Under the pieces are notes generated by a model, which was given only the letters and a program-made list of their open reading frames with translations, searched no databases and was not told the DNA's origin. Source: JBBIOU01 sp037443205 (GTDB taxonomy: Bacteria > Bacteroidota > Bacteroidia > Flavobacteriales_D > UBA2798). Taken from it: 64,000 bases of DNA. The translations under genes and the position numbers were made by a program. Within the stretch, counting starts at the first letter, position 1. Each line of letters begins with the position of its first letter. Shown in pieces: positions 25,481 through 34,467 of the stretch. The stretch is taken from positions 80,760 to 144,759 of the forward strand of contig JBBIOU010000003.1 in the NCBI GenBank assembly GCA_037443205.1, read 5' to 3'.

Positions 25481-25500
25481 ATTAACAATAAATTGTTAAT
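25481..25500. promoter_or_regulatory. perfect 20-bp palindrome upstream of the PorE-like gene
   Basis: Arms ATTAACAAT and ATTGTTAAT with centre AA form a perfect dyad, 27-46 bases before the ATG. There is no T-tract after it on the minus strand, so it reads as a candidate operator rather than a terminator of the upstream gene. Confidence 0.45.
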
Positions 25501-25522
25501 ATCGGTAAAAATAATAAAAAAA

Positions 25523-26536
25523 TCAGTGATCGTGCCCGTCACATATGCGGCCTTTGCTTTTACCCTGTTCAAATTCTTTTTCTTCGGCCGAGAGTTCTTG
25601 CAGGGTTTGTTCGTTTAGTTTTTTATTTTTGTGGATGTTTAAATCGGGTTTTCCGGCATTTACCCAACAGGTATACCAAATGCTGCCCACGGCAATAATG
25701 GTTTGCCGCATTCTGCGTTCTACCATACCATTTAGTAACCGGTTGTAGGCTTTGGTATATTCTTCCGAATACACTTTCATTAAAACATTGCCTCGGTTTT
25801 CATAGGAATATTTTTTATCAGCCGGAAATCGCTCATTTAAGGATTTTTCGAACCCTAATACCGAATCAACGGCATAATGGCTGGCCTCAACGGTTTCCCA
25901 GGCAAAATCAAGCGGACTATGTATGTATATGGCTTTACCAACAAAGTAATCATATTCTTCGGCTAACAGTTCGGGTATTCGGCTTTCCCAAAAGCCGTGT
26001 ATACCGCGTTGATTGGTTAGCTGACCATTATAATTTTCGGTAGTGTGTAAGGGCACATGGGCATCGCCTATGTAATGACCAATATCAGCAGAGTAGCGTA
26101 AAATTTTATCAAAATCTTCATCTTTAAATGCTTTTGTTAAACGATGGCACATAACCTCGATATGCCAGGGCACGATGCCATAAGCTTGCAAAGTGTCTTC
26201 GGTAAATTTGGCTACTGCATCTTTCCATTTACGGGGAACTACTTCAAAAGGATTTTCACCGTTTTTAGCATAATGATCTATATCTATATAATGTCTTTGT
26301 GCTTCGCCTTGTGTTGCATATCTTCTTTTATCCGGGTCAACGGCATGTTCAGTAATAAATTCAATATTTTCTTTATAAAAACTGATAAGCGGAGTAGGCA
26401 GGGTAAATACAGCCATGCGGTTGATTCGTTTGTGAGCATAAAAGCCCCAGGCTTCTGTTTTCTCTGTGGGGCATACAAACAGTAGTAACAGTGTGATAGT
26501 TATGAATGCAAGGAATGTTTTTTTGAGCATTATCAT
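25523..26536 (-). CDS. S1/P1-type zinc-dependent phospholipase C/nuclease family protein
   Basis: I chose the start at 26536 (or 26530, two codons on), just before a strong signal peptide (LKKTFLAFITITLLLLF). The longer frame from 26641 adds 35 odd residues. The protein is 337 residues. The mature end starts near a Trp-Gly (EAWGFYAHKRI), as in S1/P1 nucleases and zinc phospholipases C, where the N-terminal Trp binds zinc. Zinc ligands are in HYIDIDHY and the HYIGDAHVPLH motif. The C-terminus is CDGHDH. It should be exported and cleave phospholipids or nucleic acids; the exact substrate is open. It lies upstream of the PorE-like gene. Confidence 0.85.
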   Translation of the reverse strand: MIMLKKTFLAFITITLLLLFVCPTEKTEAWGFYAHKRINRMAVFTLPTPLISFYKENIEFITEHAVDPDKRRYATQGEAQRHYIDIDHYAKNGENPFEVVPRKWKDAVAKFTEDTLQAYGIVPWHIEVMCHRLTKAFKDEDFDKILRYSADIGHYIGDAHVPLHTTENYNGQLTNQRGIHGFWESRIPELLAEEYDYFVGKAIYIHSPLDFAWETVEASHYAVDSVLGFEKSLNERFPADKKYSYENRGNVLMKVYSEEYTKAYNRLLNGMVERRMRQTIIAVGSIWYTCWVNAGKPDLNIHKNKKLNEQTLQELSAEEKEFEQGKSKGRICDGHDH

Positions 26537-26651
26537 CTTGTTTACGAATGTATAAAAAATATTGCAAAGCAGATTAGGGCAACAAAGATTTAATGTACCA
26601 ATAAAATCTATCAATGTATGATTTGGATTAAAGCAGGGCAAATATTGGCGT

Positions 26652-26679
26652 TTTGCTGACGGCTAAATTATTACCTTTG
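26652..26679 (+). promoter_or_regulatory. cysS promoter (TTTG and TACCTTTG)
   Basis: TACCTTTG at 26672-26679 matches TAnnTTTG; TTTG at 26652-26655 lies 16 bases before it. The ATG at 26684 is only four bases past the -7 box, implying a leaderless or nearly leaderless transcript. Confidence 0.5.
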
Positions 26680-26683
26680 TTTT

Positions 26684-28165
26684 ATGGAAATAAATTTACA
26701 TATCTATAACAGTTTAAGTCGTCAAAAAGAAAAATTTATACCCATTAATCCGCCTTATGTGGGCATGTATGTTTGCGGGCCAACGGTTTACGGTCCTCCG
26801 CATTTAGGCCATGCCAGGCCATACATTACTTTTGATGTGTTAAGAAGATACCTGGAATATTTAGGTTTAAAAGTTCGTTATGTACGCAATATAACCGATG
26901 TAGGGCATTTAGAAAATGATTTAGATGAGGGAGAAGATAAAATTGCCAAAAAAGCCCGTTTAGAGCAATTAGAGCCTATGGAAGTAGTGGAGCTTTACAC
27001 CCGGCAATTTCACGAAGCCATGCATTTGCTTAACAACAAACCGGTAAGTATAGAGCCACGTGCATCCGGTCATATCATAGAGCAAATAGAAATGATCGAA
27101 CAAATAATTAAAAACGGATATGCTTATGTATCTAATGGTTCGGTTTACTTTGATGTAGAAAAATACGCACAAAGTAATGCTTATGGAGAACTGTCGGGCA
27201 GGGTATTGGAAGAATTGATTGCTGGAGCGGGCGAAGCTCGAAGAACACTTGACGGACAAGATGAAAAAAGAAACCGTGCAGATTTTGCTCTTTGGAAAAA
27301 AGCATCGCCCGAACATATCATGCGCTGGAACAGTCCCTGGAGTGTTGGTTTTCCGGGTTGGCATATAGAATGTTCGGCAATGGGAACAAAATACTTAGGA
27401 GAAACTTTTGACATACACGGAGGTGGTATGGACTTGCTTTTTCCACACCACGAAGCTGAAATTGCCCAAAGCAAAGCATGTCATCACAAAGCGCCTGTTA
27501 AATATTGGATGCATTGCAATATGATTACCATTGAAGGTCAAAAGATGGGTAAATCGCTCGGAAATTTTATCAATCTGGAACAGTTTTTTACAGGCTCACA
27601 TCCTAAACTTACTCAGGCATATTCACCCATGGCAATTCGTTTTTTTATGTTGCAGGCCCATTATCGCAGTACGCTCGATTTTAGTAATGAAGGATTGCAG
27701 GCAGCCGAAAAAGCGCTACAAAAAATTTTACAGGCATATCCTCTTATTCATAAAATAAAAGTATCTGACAACAGCAACCATAATAATATACAAAAACTAT
27801 TGGATAATTGCCTGGAAGCGCTGAATGATGATTTAAATACCGCAATTGTATTAAGTAATATTTTTGAAGCCGTAAGAATAATTAATTCGGCATACAACGA
27901 GCAGTTACAAATTACACAAACTGATAAAGATATTTTGCAAAAAATATTTGATGATATATTTTTTGGTATATTAGGCTTATGCGGGCAAACAGAAAACAAT
28001 ACAGACAATATAAGCAACGAGTTAATGAGTTTAATAATTGAATTAAGAAAAGAAGCAAAAGACAATAAAAACTATGCACTATCTGATTCCATACGCAATA
28101 AATTAAATGCGATAGGAATAGAGTTAAAAGATACAAAAGAAGGCACTGAATGGAAAAAAATATAG
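26684..28165 (+). CDS. cysS: cysteinyl-tRNA synthetase
   Basis: A 493-residue class I aminoacyl-tRNA synthetase charging tRNA-Cys. The HIGH region appears as CGPTVYGPPHLGHARPYI, with the zinc cysteine at its start. The KMSKS loop appears as GQKMGKSLGN. Other zinc ligands lie in WHIECSAM and GGGMDLLFPHHE. The DALR helical region and C-terminal domain are present, so the protein is full length. It stands alone on the plus strand with a predicted short or absent leader. Confidence 0.98.
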   Translation: MEINLHIYNSLSRQKEKFIPINPPYVGMYVCGPTVYGPPHLGHARPYITFDVLRRYLEYLGLKVRYVRNITDVGHLENDLDEGEDKIAKKARLEQLEPMEVVELYTRQFHEAMHLLNNKPVSIEPRASGHIIEQIEMIEQIIKNGYAYVSNGSVYFDVEKYAQSNAYGELSGRVLEELIAGAGEARRTLDGQDEKRNRADFALWKKASPEHIMRWNSPWSVGFPGWHIECSAMGTKYLGETFDIHGGGMDLLFPHHEAEIAQSKACHHKAPVKYWMHCNMITIEGQKMGKSLGNFINLEQFFTGSHPKLTQAYSPMAIRFFMLQAHYRSTLDFSNEGLQAAEKALQKILQAYPLIHKIKVSDNSNHNNIQKLLDNCLEALNDDLNTAIVLSNIFEAVRIINSAYNEQLQITQTDKDILQKIFDDIFFGILGLCGQTENNTDNISNELMSLIIELRKEAKDNKNYALSDSIRNKLNAIGIELKDTKEGTEWKKI

Positions 28166-28210
28166 TTACCCTTAATGCAATACACATAAACACGCATTTG
28201 CATTACACCC

Positions 28211-28238
28211 CGAATTTCTTAGGCTAATAAGAAATTTG
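28211..28238. other. hairpin in the cysS downstream gap
   Basis: AATTTCTTA (28213-28221) pairs with TAAGAAATT (28228-28236), loop GGCTAA; the stem extends to 28211 and 28238. No T-tract follows, so it may mark mRNA 3' processing rather than a factor-independent terminator. Gap 28166-28351 holds nothing else I can name. Confidence 0.4.
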
Positions 28239-28351
28239 GACTAACTCAATGCATTCAACTTTCCGCTAAAATATAACCGCAGTAGTACTTTTTTCATTTC
28301 TCTTTCAAGAATAAGTTGCGTAATAATTTCAGGGATATTTTCGGGTTGTTC

Positions 28352-28627
28352 TTATTTAAACAGATTGCGGATGGATTTTTCTGAAACATCCACCCGGTAT
28401 AATAAAGCATATAAAGAGCTCTTATTTTTATTCAGTAATGCGTTTATACAAGGTAAAATTTGTTGGTAAAGTTGGTGATAGGGGCTCAGGGAAGATTCAT
28501 CATCAAAAGTTAATGTAAAATTAATTTCTTGAAAATCTTTTTTAATTTGTTCAACGGTTAATAATATTACTTCTTTAATATAATAGTAATTTTCAATGCT
28601 TAATATATATTTCGGAAGCATAAACAA
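28352..28627 (-). CDS. small conserved cytoplasmic protein, unknown function
   Basis: A 91-residue protein with LLTVEQIKKDFQEINFTLTF, YHQLYQQILPCINALL, and a C-terminal LYALLYRVDVSEKSIRNLF. From memory, short Bacteroidota proteins with the same pattern (acidic strand, central helix and an ending of Leu-Leu-Tyr-Arg-Val/Ile-Asp) are common, and this favours a real gene. There is no signal peptide or membrane segment. It is divergent from the TIGR01777 gene 36 bases away, so they may share a control region. The start could be M1 or M3. No function is inferred. Confidence 0.6.
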   Translation of the reverse strand: MFMLPKYILSIENYYYIKEVILLTVEQIKKDFQEINFTLTFDDESSLSPYHQLYQQILPCINALLNKNKSSLYALLYRVDVSEKSIRNLFK

Positions 28628-28663
28628 ACAATTATTTTTTCTGTTAAAATTAAAAAATATGTC

Positions 28664-29578
28664 ATGGGTAAAATATTAATTACAGGAGGAACCGGATTAT
28701 TAGGCACACAACTTACGGCTTTATTACATAGAGAAGGGTATGATGTATGGCATTTATCACGTAATCCCCGTAAATGTAAATACAAGCAAACCTATTATTG
28801 GAATGTTGATAAATTGGAAATAGATTCAGAGGCATTACTGAACACAGAATATATAATACATTTAGCCGGAGCCGGTATCGTAGAAAAAAAGTGGACAAAA
28901 GAGTACAAACAGCAAATTATAGACAGCAGAGTTAAATCACAAGAAATATTATGGAATGCTTGTATTAAAAATAATATTCATTTAAAAGGGTATTTTTCGG
29001 CTTCGGGTATTAATTATTACGGGGCAGATACGGGTGAAAAAATAAATACCGAATACGATAAAGCCGGTACTGATTTTATAGCGCAGGTAGTTGTTGAATG
29101 GGAAGAAGCCGCTTTGCAATTTCAATCATTGTGCCGGGTTGCCTGTTTTCGTTTCGGGATAATTTTAGATAAACACCGGGGAGCTTTACCTAAATTGGCA
29201 TTGCCCTCAAAATTATTTGCTGCAGCAGCATTGGGTAGTGGCAAACAGTTTGTACCATGGATTCATGTTAAAGATGCCGCAAATATTTTTTTGCATGCAG
29301 TTAAAAATAATCATGTAGAGGGAATATACAACGCCACAGCAGCACAGCATATTAGTAATAAACAATTAATTAAAGCTATAGACAAGCATTTTTATAATTG
29401 TATGTTTTTACCCAATGTGCCGGCATTTTTATTAAAATTACTATTAGGCGAAAGAAGTAAGTTGGTCTTGGGATCTGTAAAAGCCGACAATTCAAAACTA
29501 ATAAACAGCGGTTTTGAATTTGAGTTTAAAAGTATTGAAAATGCATTGACAGATATTTACGACAAAACTAAAACTTAA
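28664..29578 (+). CDS. TIGR01777-family NAD(P)-dependent epimerase (SDR39U1/YfcH-like)
   Basis: A 304-residue extended SDR protein. ITGGTGLLG (residues 5-13) binds the dinucleotide; IIHLAGAGIVEKKW and SRVKSQ mark the TIGR01777 subfamily, as does FRFGIILDK...GALPK and VPWIHVKD. The C-terminal DUF1731-like part reads LKLLLGERSKLVLGS. This family occurs in most bacteria, some members next to cell-division control; the reaction is not defined. It ends 11 bases into the convergent TonB receptor gene. Confidence 0.93.
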   Translation: MGKILITGGTGLLGTQLTALLHREGYDVWHLSRNPRKCKYKQTYYWNVDKLEIDSEALLNTEYIIHLAGAGIVEKKWTKEYKQQIIDSRVKSQEILWNACIKNNIHLKGYFSASGINYYGADTGEKINTEYDKAGTDFIAQVVVEWEEAALQFQSLCRVACFRFGIILDKHRGALPKLALPSKLFAAAALGSGKQFVPWIHVKDAANIFLHAVKNNHVEGIYNATAAQHISNKQLIKAIDKHFYNCMFLPNVPAFLLKLLLGERSKLVLGSVKADNSKLINSGFEFEFKSIENALTDIYDKTKT

Positions 29579-31958
29579 GAGCAAATTGTACGGCAAAAGT
29601 TCTCGGGGCTTGTATGTCGCCCGGTCTGCCCATATATTCTTTATTAAACAAATTGTTTATAATTAAAGCAACACGCGCATGTTCGTTTAAATTGTAAGAT
29701 AAGCGATAATCAAATACAGTGGCTGCCCCAAATTTATTATTTCTGCGATATTGCGGCAAGCCGGGTAAAATGGCGTCATTTAAATTAAAATACAACGATT
29801 GAACATAAAAGGTAAGCTGTTCAAACGATTTATCAATGTTATACATACCGCTGTTGTAGCGCATACTAAAGCCGGTTGACCAGCCTTTATAATCCAACTG
29901 AATATCGGCTTTAGCCAGATGCTTGTATCGGTATTTTAAAATATTACTTTCCGGGTCGGAAAAAGTGGCACGGTAAGCACTGTCGGTGTTTAATGTAATT
30001 GGGTTCATATAAGTATATCCGCAAAATACTGCAACGTCTAATACACTTATTTTTCCTTTGCCGATTAATTGCACATCAATACCGCTGATTCTTGCTTTTT
30101 CAGCATTTACAGCACTAAAACCAATCCACTTTGAAAAATGATAAGGATGAGATTGGGGAAGAAAAACAACTTGTGTTCCGGGAGGATTGTATACTCCAAA
30201 CTGAAACTCCATCATGTTATCATATTCAGTAATAAAACCGGCTATGTCTAAATAGCCCATCCATTTGTGTATTTTAATACCTTGTTTTAAACCTAATTCA
30301 GCACTCCAGCCTGTTTCTGCCTGCAGGTTTTCGTTCGGAAAAATTTTAAGAGCGCCAACAGAAGTGTTTACATACTTTTCGGCAATACTCGGGTAACGAT
30401 AACCTTGCCCAAAGGATGCGCGCAAAATACTTTGTTCAAAAAGTTTGTAAGTAGCTCCTGCTCTGAAAACCGGTTGCACCGGAAAAGTAGTGGTATCATT
30501 ACCCCTGATTATTTTATAAGTTGATACGGTTTCGGTGCTATCAAGTCTGAAATATTCAAATCGCATACCGGCAGAGATATTTAATTTACCGAACTTTTTA
30601 TCAACCTGCGTATAAGCTGCAATGTTTGAGTTGTAATGTGTGCCGAATAATTCTGAGTTCACATTGCTGGTAAAACCTGCCGTGCCCATAGTTAAGTTTA
30701 GCTCATTTTTAAATTTTTTATAAAACTGATATTCGCCAAAGTATAATCTGGAAACTGCACTTTGCTGAGTATTGTTTACATTTTCTACGTAATACATTCT
30801 GGTTCTTAGGGTGTGTTTAAATCCTTTTTTAGTATAGTAAGTTATAAAAGGATCAACATTAATTCTGGTACCGTAATTTATACTTAAGGTAGAAGAAGGA
30901 TTGTTAATGTCGGCACCACCCTGCGGAATATATCCTTGTGATGAACTTTGCCAAAGGATGAAAATACCGCTTTTACTATATTGACCATTTCCGTTCACTC
31001 CATAACTTAAGCCGTTTATTTTTTTACTGCGCCATCGCAAGTTAAAATTTATTCTTCCCCTATGTTCTTCTTCTCCCATCCTGTATCCCAAATCCGAATA
31101 AGCAGCCCCTCCTATAATTAAATCCAGATTTTTTATTTTTCGTGAATGTAAAAAATTTAAACCGGTATAATATGGATTTTTATCCCACCATTTTAGGGAA
31201 TCTCTTTGCGGATTATCATAAATACCTTGTGAAATATTAATTTTGGTGAGAGGCTTATCTTTAGGGTAAGCGGTGCGGATATTGATAGCTCCATTCAGTG
31301 CCGAAGAACCAAACAGAACTGATGAAGCGCCTTTTATTACCTCAATTTGTTCAATATTTTCTACAGGTAGTGTATTCCATTTAATATCATTCGCATCAGC
31401 CGAAAGCAAAGGCATTTCATCTACCAACAGCAATACCCTGCTTCCGGCACCATAAGCAAAACCACTGCCTCCCCGTATGCTTACCTGCCCGTCTTGTTGC
31501 GTTACTCCCGGAATTTGTTCAATGATTGTTTCACAGTTAAGCGTGTTTTTGTTTTCAATTAAATCAGATTTCATAACAGACATAGATACCGTAATATCTT
31601 CTAGTTTCTGTTCATATTTACCTGCGCTGATAACTACTGTTTCTAGTTCTTTATTGGCTTCTCCCAATGAAATATTCAATTCTCTGGTTTCGTTTTCAGT
31701 CAGTGTGATGGTTAATTTTTTTTCGCTATAACCCGATAATGAAAATATTATTGTATAAGAGCCTGCCATTAATTTAAGGATATATTTACCATCGCTGTTT
31801 GTAACCGTACCGGCATTTGATTGGGTTTTTATACTTACGCCAATTAGTGGTTCACCGGTATTCGCATCTGTAACTATACCATTTATGGTTGAATTTTGCG
31901 AAAAGCACCATATACTAATAAAACAAAAAAATATGAATAGTAAGTATGATTTTTTCAT
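29568..31958 (-). CDS. TonB-dependent outer-membrane receptor with CarboxypepD-like domain
   Basis: A 796-residue outer-membrane transporter. Signal peptide (about 1-20, ending FSQ), CarboxypepD-regulatory-like domain (about 22-105, NGIVTDANTGEPLIGVSI and TNSDGKYIL), plug domain (about 120-230, with IPGVTQQDGQVSIRGG, LLLVDEMPLL and EVIKGASSVLFGSSALNGAINI) and a 22-strand barrel ending in a C-terminal aromatic (FAVQFALKF). It imports a siderophore, vitamin or other ligand with TonB energy. Unlike SusC it is short and no SusD gene follows, so it is more like siderophore or cobalamin receptors. Substrate unknown. Confidence 0.93.
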   Translation of the reverse strand: MKKSYLLFIFFCFISIWCFSQNSTINGIVTDANTGEPLIGVSIKTQSNAGTVTNSDGKYILKLMAGSYTIIFSLSGYSEKKLTITLTENETRELNISLGEANKELETVVISAGKYEQKLEDITVSMSVMKSDLIENKNTLNCETIIEQIPGVTQQDGQVSIRGGSGFAYGAGSRVLLLVDEMPLLSADANDIKWNTLPVENIEQIEVIKGASSVLFGSSALNGAINIRTAYPKDKPLTKINISQGIYDNPQRDSLKWWDKNPYYTGLNFLHSRKIKNLDLIIGGAAYSDLGYRMGEEEHRGRINFNLRWRSKKINGLSYGVNGNGQYSKSGIFILWQSSSQGYIPQGGADINNPSSTLSINYGTRINVDPFITYYTKKGFKHTLRTRMYYVENVNNTQQSAVSRLYFGEYQFYKKFKNELNLTMGTAGFTSNVNSELFGTHYNSNIAAYTQVDKKFGKLNISAGMRFEYFRLDSTETVSTYKIIRGNDTTTFPVQPVFRAGATYKLFEQSILRASFGQGYRYPSIAEKYVNTSVGALKIFPNENLQAETGWSAELGLKQGIKIHKWMGYLDIAGFITEYDNMMEFQFGVYNPPGTQVVFLPQSHPYHFSKWIGFSAVNAEKARISGIDVQLIGKGKISVLDVAVFCGYTYMNPITLNTDSAYRATFSDPESNILKYRYKHLAKADIQLDYKGWSTGFSMRYNSGMYNIDKSFEQLTFYVQSLYFNLNDAILPGLPQYRRNNKFGAATVFDYRLSYNLNEHARVALIINNLFNKEYMGRPGDIQAPRTFAVQFALKF

Positions 31959-32036
31959 GGTTTTATATTTTTGTTATGCTCTATTAAATTATTGTTTAAT
32001 TTGCCAATATACAAATTCTTAATATTCCATTAACAA

Positions 32037-33143
32037 GTGAAAGACGAAGAACTGAAATTTGCCGTTGCATTAACCCTAATTGAAGGTGTAGGCCCGGTTA
32101 ACGCCAAAAAGCTGCTTGCCTATTTTGGTAGTATCGAAAAAATTTTCAACCAAAAAAAATCAAAACTTATAAAAGTGCCGGGGATAGGAGAGTATATAGC
32201 CAATAGTATTAAAAAATTTAATCAATTTGAAAGAGCCGAAAAAGAAGTTGAGTTTATACGAAAATTTAATATCACTCCGCTTTTTTATACAGATGAAGAG
32301 TATCCTTACCGGTTAAAAGCTTATGATGATGCACCGGTTATCTTATTTTGTAAAGGAAACATGAATTTGAATGCGGATAAAATCATAAGCATTGTAGGAA
32401 CCCGAAATCCTACTGATTATGGAAAATCATTTTGTAATAAATTGATAGAAAAAATTTCAGGACATGATATTTTAGTAATAAGCGGTATGGCCTTTGGAAT
32501 AGACATAACAGCGCACCGAGCTTGTTTAAAACACAATCTAAGTACAGTTGGTGTTATGGCACACGGATTAGACAGAATATATCCGCCCGAACACAAAAGC
32601 ACAGCCGAAAAAATGCTTACAAACGGTGGATTAATTACAGAGTTTGTAAGCAAAACAATTCCTGATAAAGAAAATTTTCCTAAACGCAACAGAATTGTTG
32701 CCGGCCTGGCAGATGCCACCATAGTTATTGAAACAGCCGTAAAAGGAGGGTCTATGATTACCGCTCAACTTGCATTTGAATATAATAAAGATGTTTTTGC
32801 TTTACCCGGACGTATTAATGACGAAAAATCGAAAGGATGTAATTTATTGATTAAACAAAACAAAGCTGCCATGATTGAAAGTGCGGAAGACTTGTTGCGC
32901 GCAATGAACTGGGATAAGAATGTTAAAAGCAAAAAATCATCCTTGCAAACAGCCTTGTTTGTATCTCTTACAGCCGAAGAAGAGCAAATAGTAAATTATA
33001 TTAAAGAAAGAGGTAATACACCCATTGATGTTATATCTGTTAATTGTAATATGCCGGTAAGTTTGGTGTCGGCCCATTTATTAAATTTAGAATTTAAAGG
33101 CCTGATAAAATCATTACCCGGTAAAATTTATGGATTATCATAA
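32037..33143 (+). CDS. dprA: DNA-processing protein DprA/Smf
   Basis: A 368-residue protein that loads RecA onto incoming single-stranded DNA in natural transformation. Helix-hairpin-helix-like N-terminal part (about 10-65), Rossmann fold domain (about 75-290) with ISIVGTRNPTDYG, VISGMAFGID, TVGVMAHGLDRIYPPEH, and a C-terminal winged-helix (about 310-368). The start is GTG at 32037; no in-frame ATG lies near. It is monocistronic. Its presence suggests competence, or a role in DNA repair. Confidence 0.95.
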   Translation: MKDEELKFAVALTLIEGVGPVNAKKLLAYFGSIEKIFNQKKSKLIKVPGIGEYIANSIKKFNQFERAEKEVEFIRKFNITPLFYTDEEYPYRLKAYDDAPVILFCKGNMNLNADKIISIVGTRNPTDYGKSFCNKLIEKISGHDILVISGMAFGIDITAHRACLKHNLSTVGVMAHGLDRIYPPEHKSTAEKMLTNGGLITEFVSKTIPDKENFPKRNRIVAGLADATIVIETAVKGGSMITAQLAFEYNKDVFALPGRINDEKSKGCNLLIKQNKAAMIESAEDLLRAMNWDKNVKSKKSSLQTALFVSLTAEEEQIVNYIKERGNTPIDVISVNCNMPVSLVSAHLLNLEFKGLIKSLPGKIYGLS

Positions 33144-33153
33144 GAGCAACTAG

Positions 33154-33185
33154 TTTAGCAAATAAGTTTAGCTAAAATTATTTTT
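33154..33185. terminator. possible terminator between dprA and purT
   Basis: TTTAGC (33154-33159) and GCTAAA (33171-33176) form a short stem, followed by ATTATTTTT. Convergent genes end on both sides, dprA at 33143 and purT at 33184. The stem is AT-rich, so strength is doubtful. Confidence 0.3.
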
Positions 33186-34353
33186 ACAACACCGAAATTT
33201 TTGAAGCTACATCATTTGCCCGTTTTTTAATTATTTCTATATCGGTGTTTATATCATCGTAAGCCAAAGCAACACCCATTCTTCTATAAGGGCGGGTAGA
33301 GGGTTTGCCAAATATTCTAAAATCGCTTTTAGGAACACAAGCAGCATCTTCGAATCCTTTATAAACGGGGTTGTTGTGTTCATTGGCGGCTAAAATAACC
33401 GCACTGGCGCCAGCGCGCATCAATGTAATTTCGGGAATGGGTAAACCTAATACGGCACGGGCGTGCAGTTCAAATTCAGAAAAATTTTGAGTTCCTGCTA
33501 AAGTTACCATGCCGGTATCGTGGGGTCGTGGCGATAACTCCGAAAAATAAACTCCATGGGCATTGCTTATAAAAAATTCTACGCCCCATATACCTTCTCC
33601 GGTAAGGGCTTCGGTAACTTTTTTTGCCATTGTTTGCGCTTCATGTATATGGGTGTTTTGCATAGGTATAGGTTGCCAGCTTTCCTGATAATCACCGCGC
33701 TCTTGCCGGTGGCCGATGGGCGGGCAAAAAAGTGTAATACCATTTTTTTGTGTAACGGTTAAAAGTGTTATTTCAAAATCAAACGATATAAATTCTTCTA
33801 CAATTACTTCTGTCAGGTCTCCGCGCGAACCTTCTAGGGCATAATTCCAGGCCTTTTCTATTTCAGCATGATTTTTTATGATTGATTGACCTTTGCCCGA
33901 AGAAGACATTAAGGGTTTAACTACACAAGGAAGTTTTATTTTTTCTACAGCAATCTTTAGTTCATCAAGAGTTTTTGCATACTCATATTTTGCAGTTTTT
34001 AAACCCAGTTCTTTTGAAGCCAATTCTCGTATAGATTTTCGGTTCATGGTATAGTTGGCAGCTTTTGCCGAGGGTACAACTTGTATATTTTGTTTTTCGT
34101 ATTCGTAAAACTTTTCTGTTCTTATAGCTTCTATTTCGGGCACAATAATATCAGGGCGGTGTTTTTGAACAATAAAATCCAGGGCTTTGCCATCCAGCAT
34201 ATTTATTATTTCTCGCGCGTCTGCTACTTGCATGGCCGGAGCATTATCATAACTGTCTACGGCTATCAGGTATTGTCCGTATCGTTTAATGGCAATGGCA
34301 AACTCTTTTCCTAATTCACCGCTTCCTAAAAGCATAATTTTTTTTACACCCAT
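33184..34353 (-). CDS. purT: formate-dependent phosphoribosylglycinamide formyltransferase 2
   Basis: A 389-residue ATP-grasp enzyme that makes formyl-GAR from GAR, formate and ATP in purine synthesis. Diagnostic parts are MLLGSGELGKEFAIA (residues 7-21), the ATP-grasp loop VKPLMSSSGKGQS, GVEFFISNAHGVYFSELSPRPHDTGMVT and the C-terminal PSTRPYRRMGVALA stretch. Length matches E. coli PurT. It is monocistronic on the minus strand and convergent with dprA. Confidence 0.96.
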   Translation of the reverse strand: MGVKKIMLLGSGELGKEFAIAIKRYGQYLIAVDSYDNAPAMQVADAREIINMLDGKALDFIVQKHRPDIIVPEIEAIRTEKFYEYEKQNIQVVPSAKAANYTMNRKSIRELASKELGLKTAKYEYAKTLDELKIAVEKIKLPCVVKPLMSSSGKGQSIIKNHAEIEKAWNYALEGSRGDLTEVIVEEFISFDFEITLLTVTQKNGITLFCPPIGHRQERGDYQESWQPIPMQNTHIHEAQTMAKKVTEALTGEGIWGVEFFISNAHGVYFSELSPRPHDTGMVTLAGTQNFSEFELHARAVLGLPIPEITLMRAGASAVILAANEHNNPVYKGFEDAACVPKSDFRIFGKPSTRPYRRMGVALAYDDINTDIEIIKKRANDVASKISVL

Positions 34354-34467
34354 TATTCAGAATTTTTTTTGAAAGTATAAAATATTCTTATGTATGTCCC
34401 AAAGTAATTAGATTTTTTTCTATTAAAACCAAGTAATATCTATCATCCTGTAAAAATATATTTGCCA

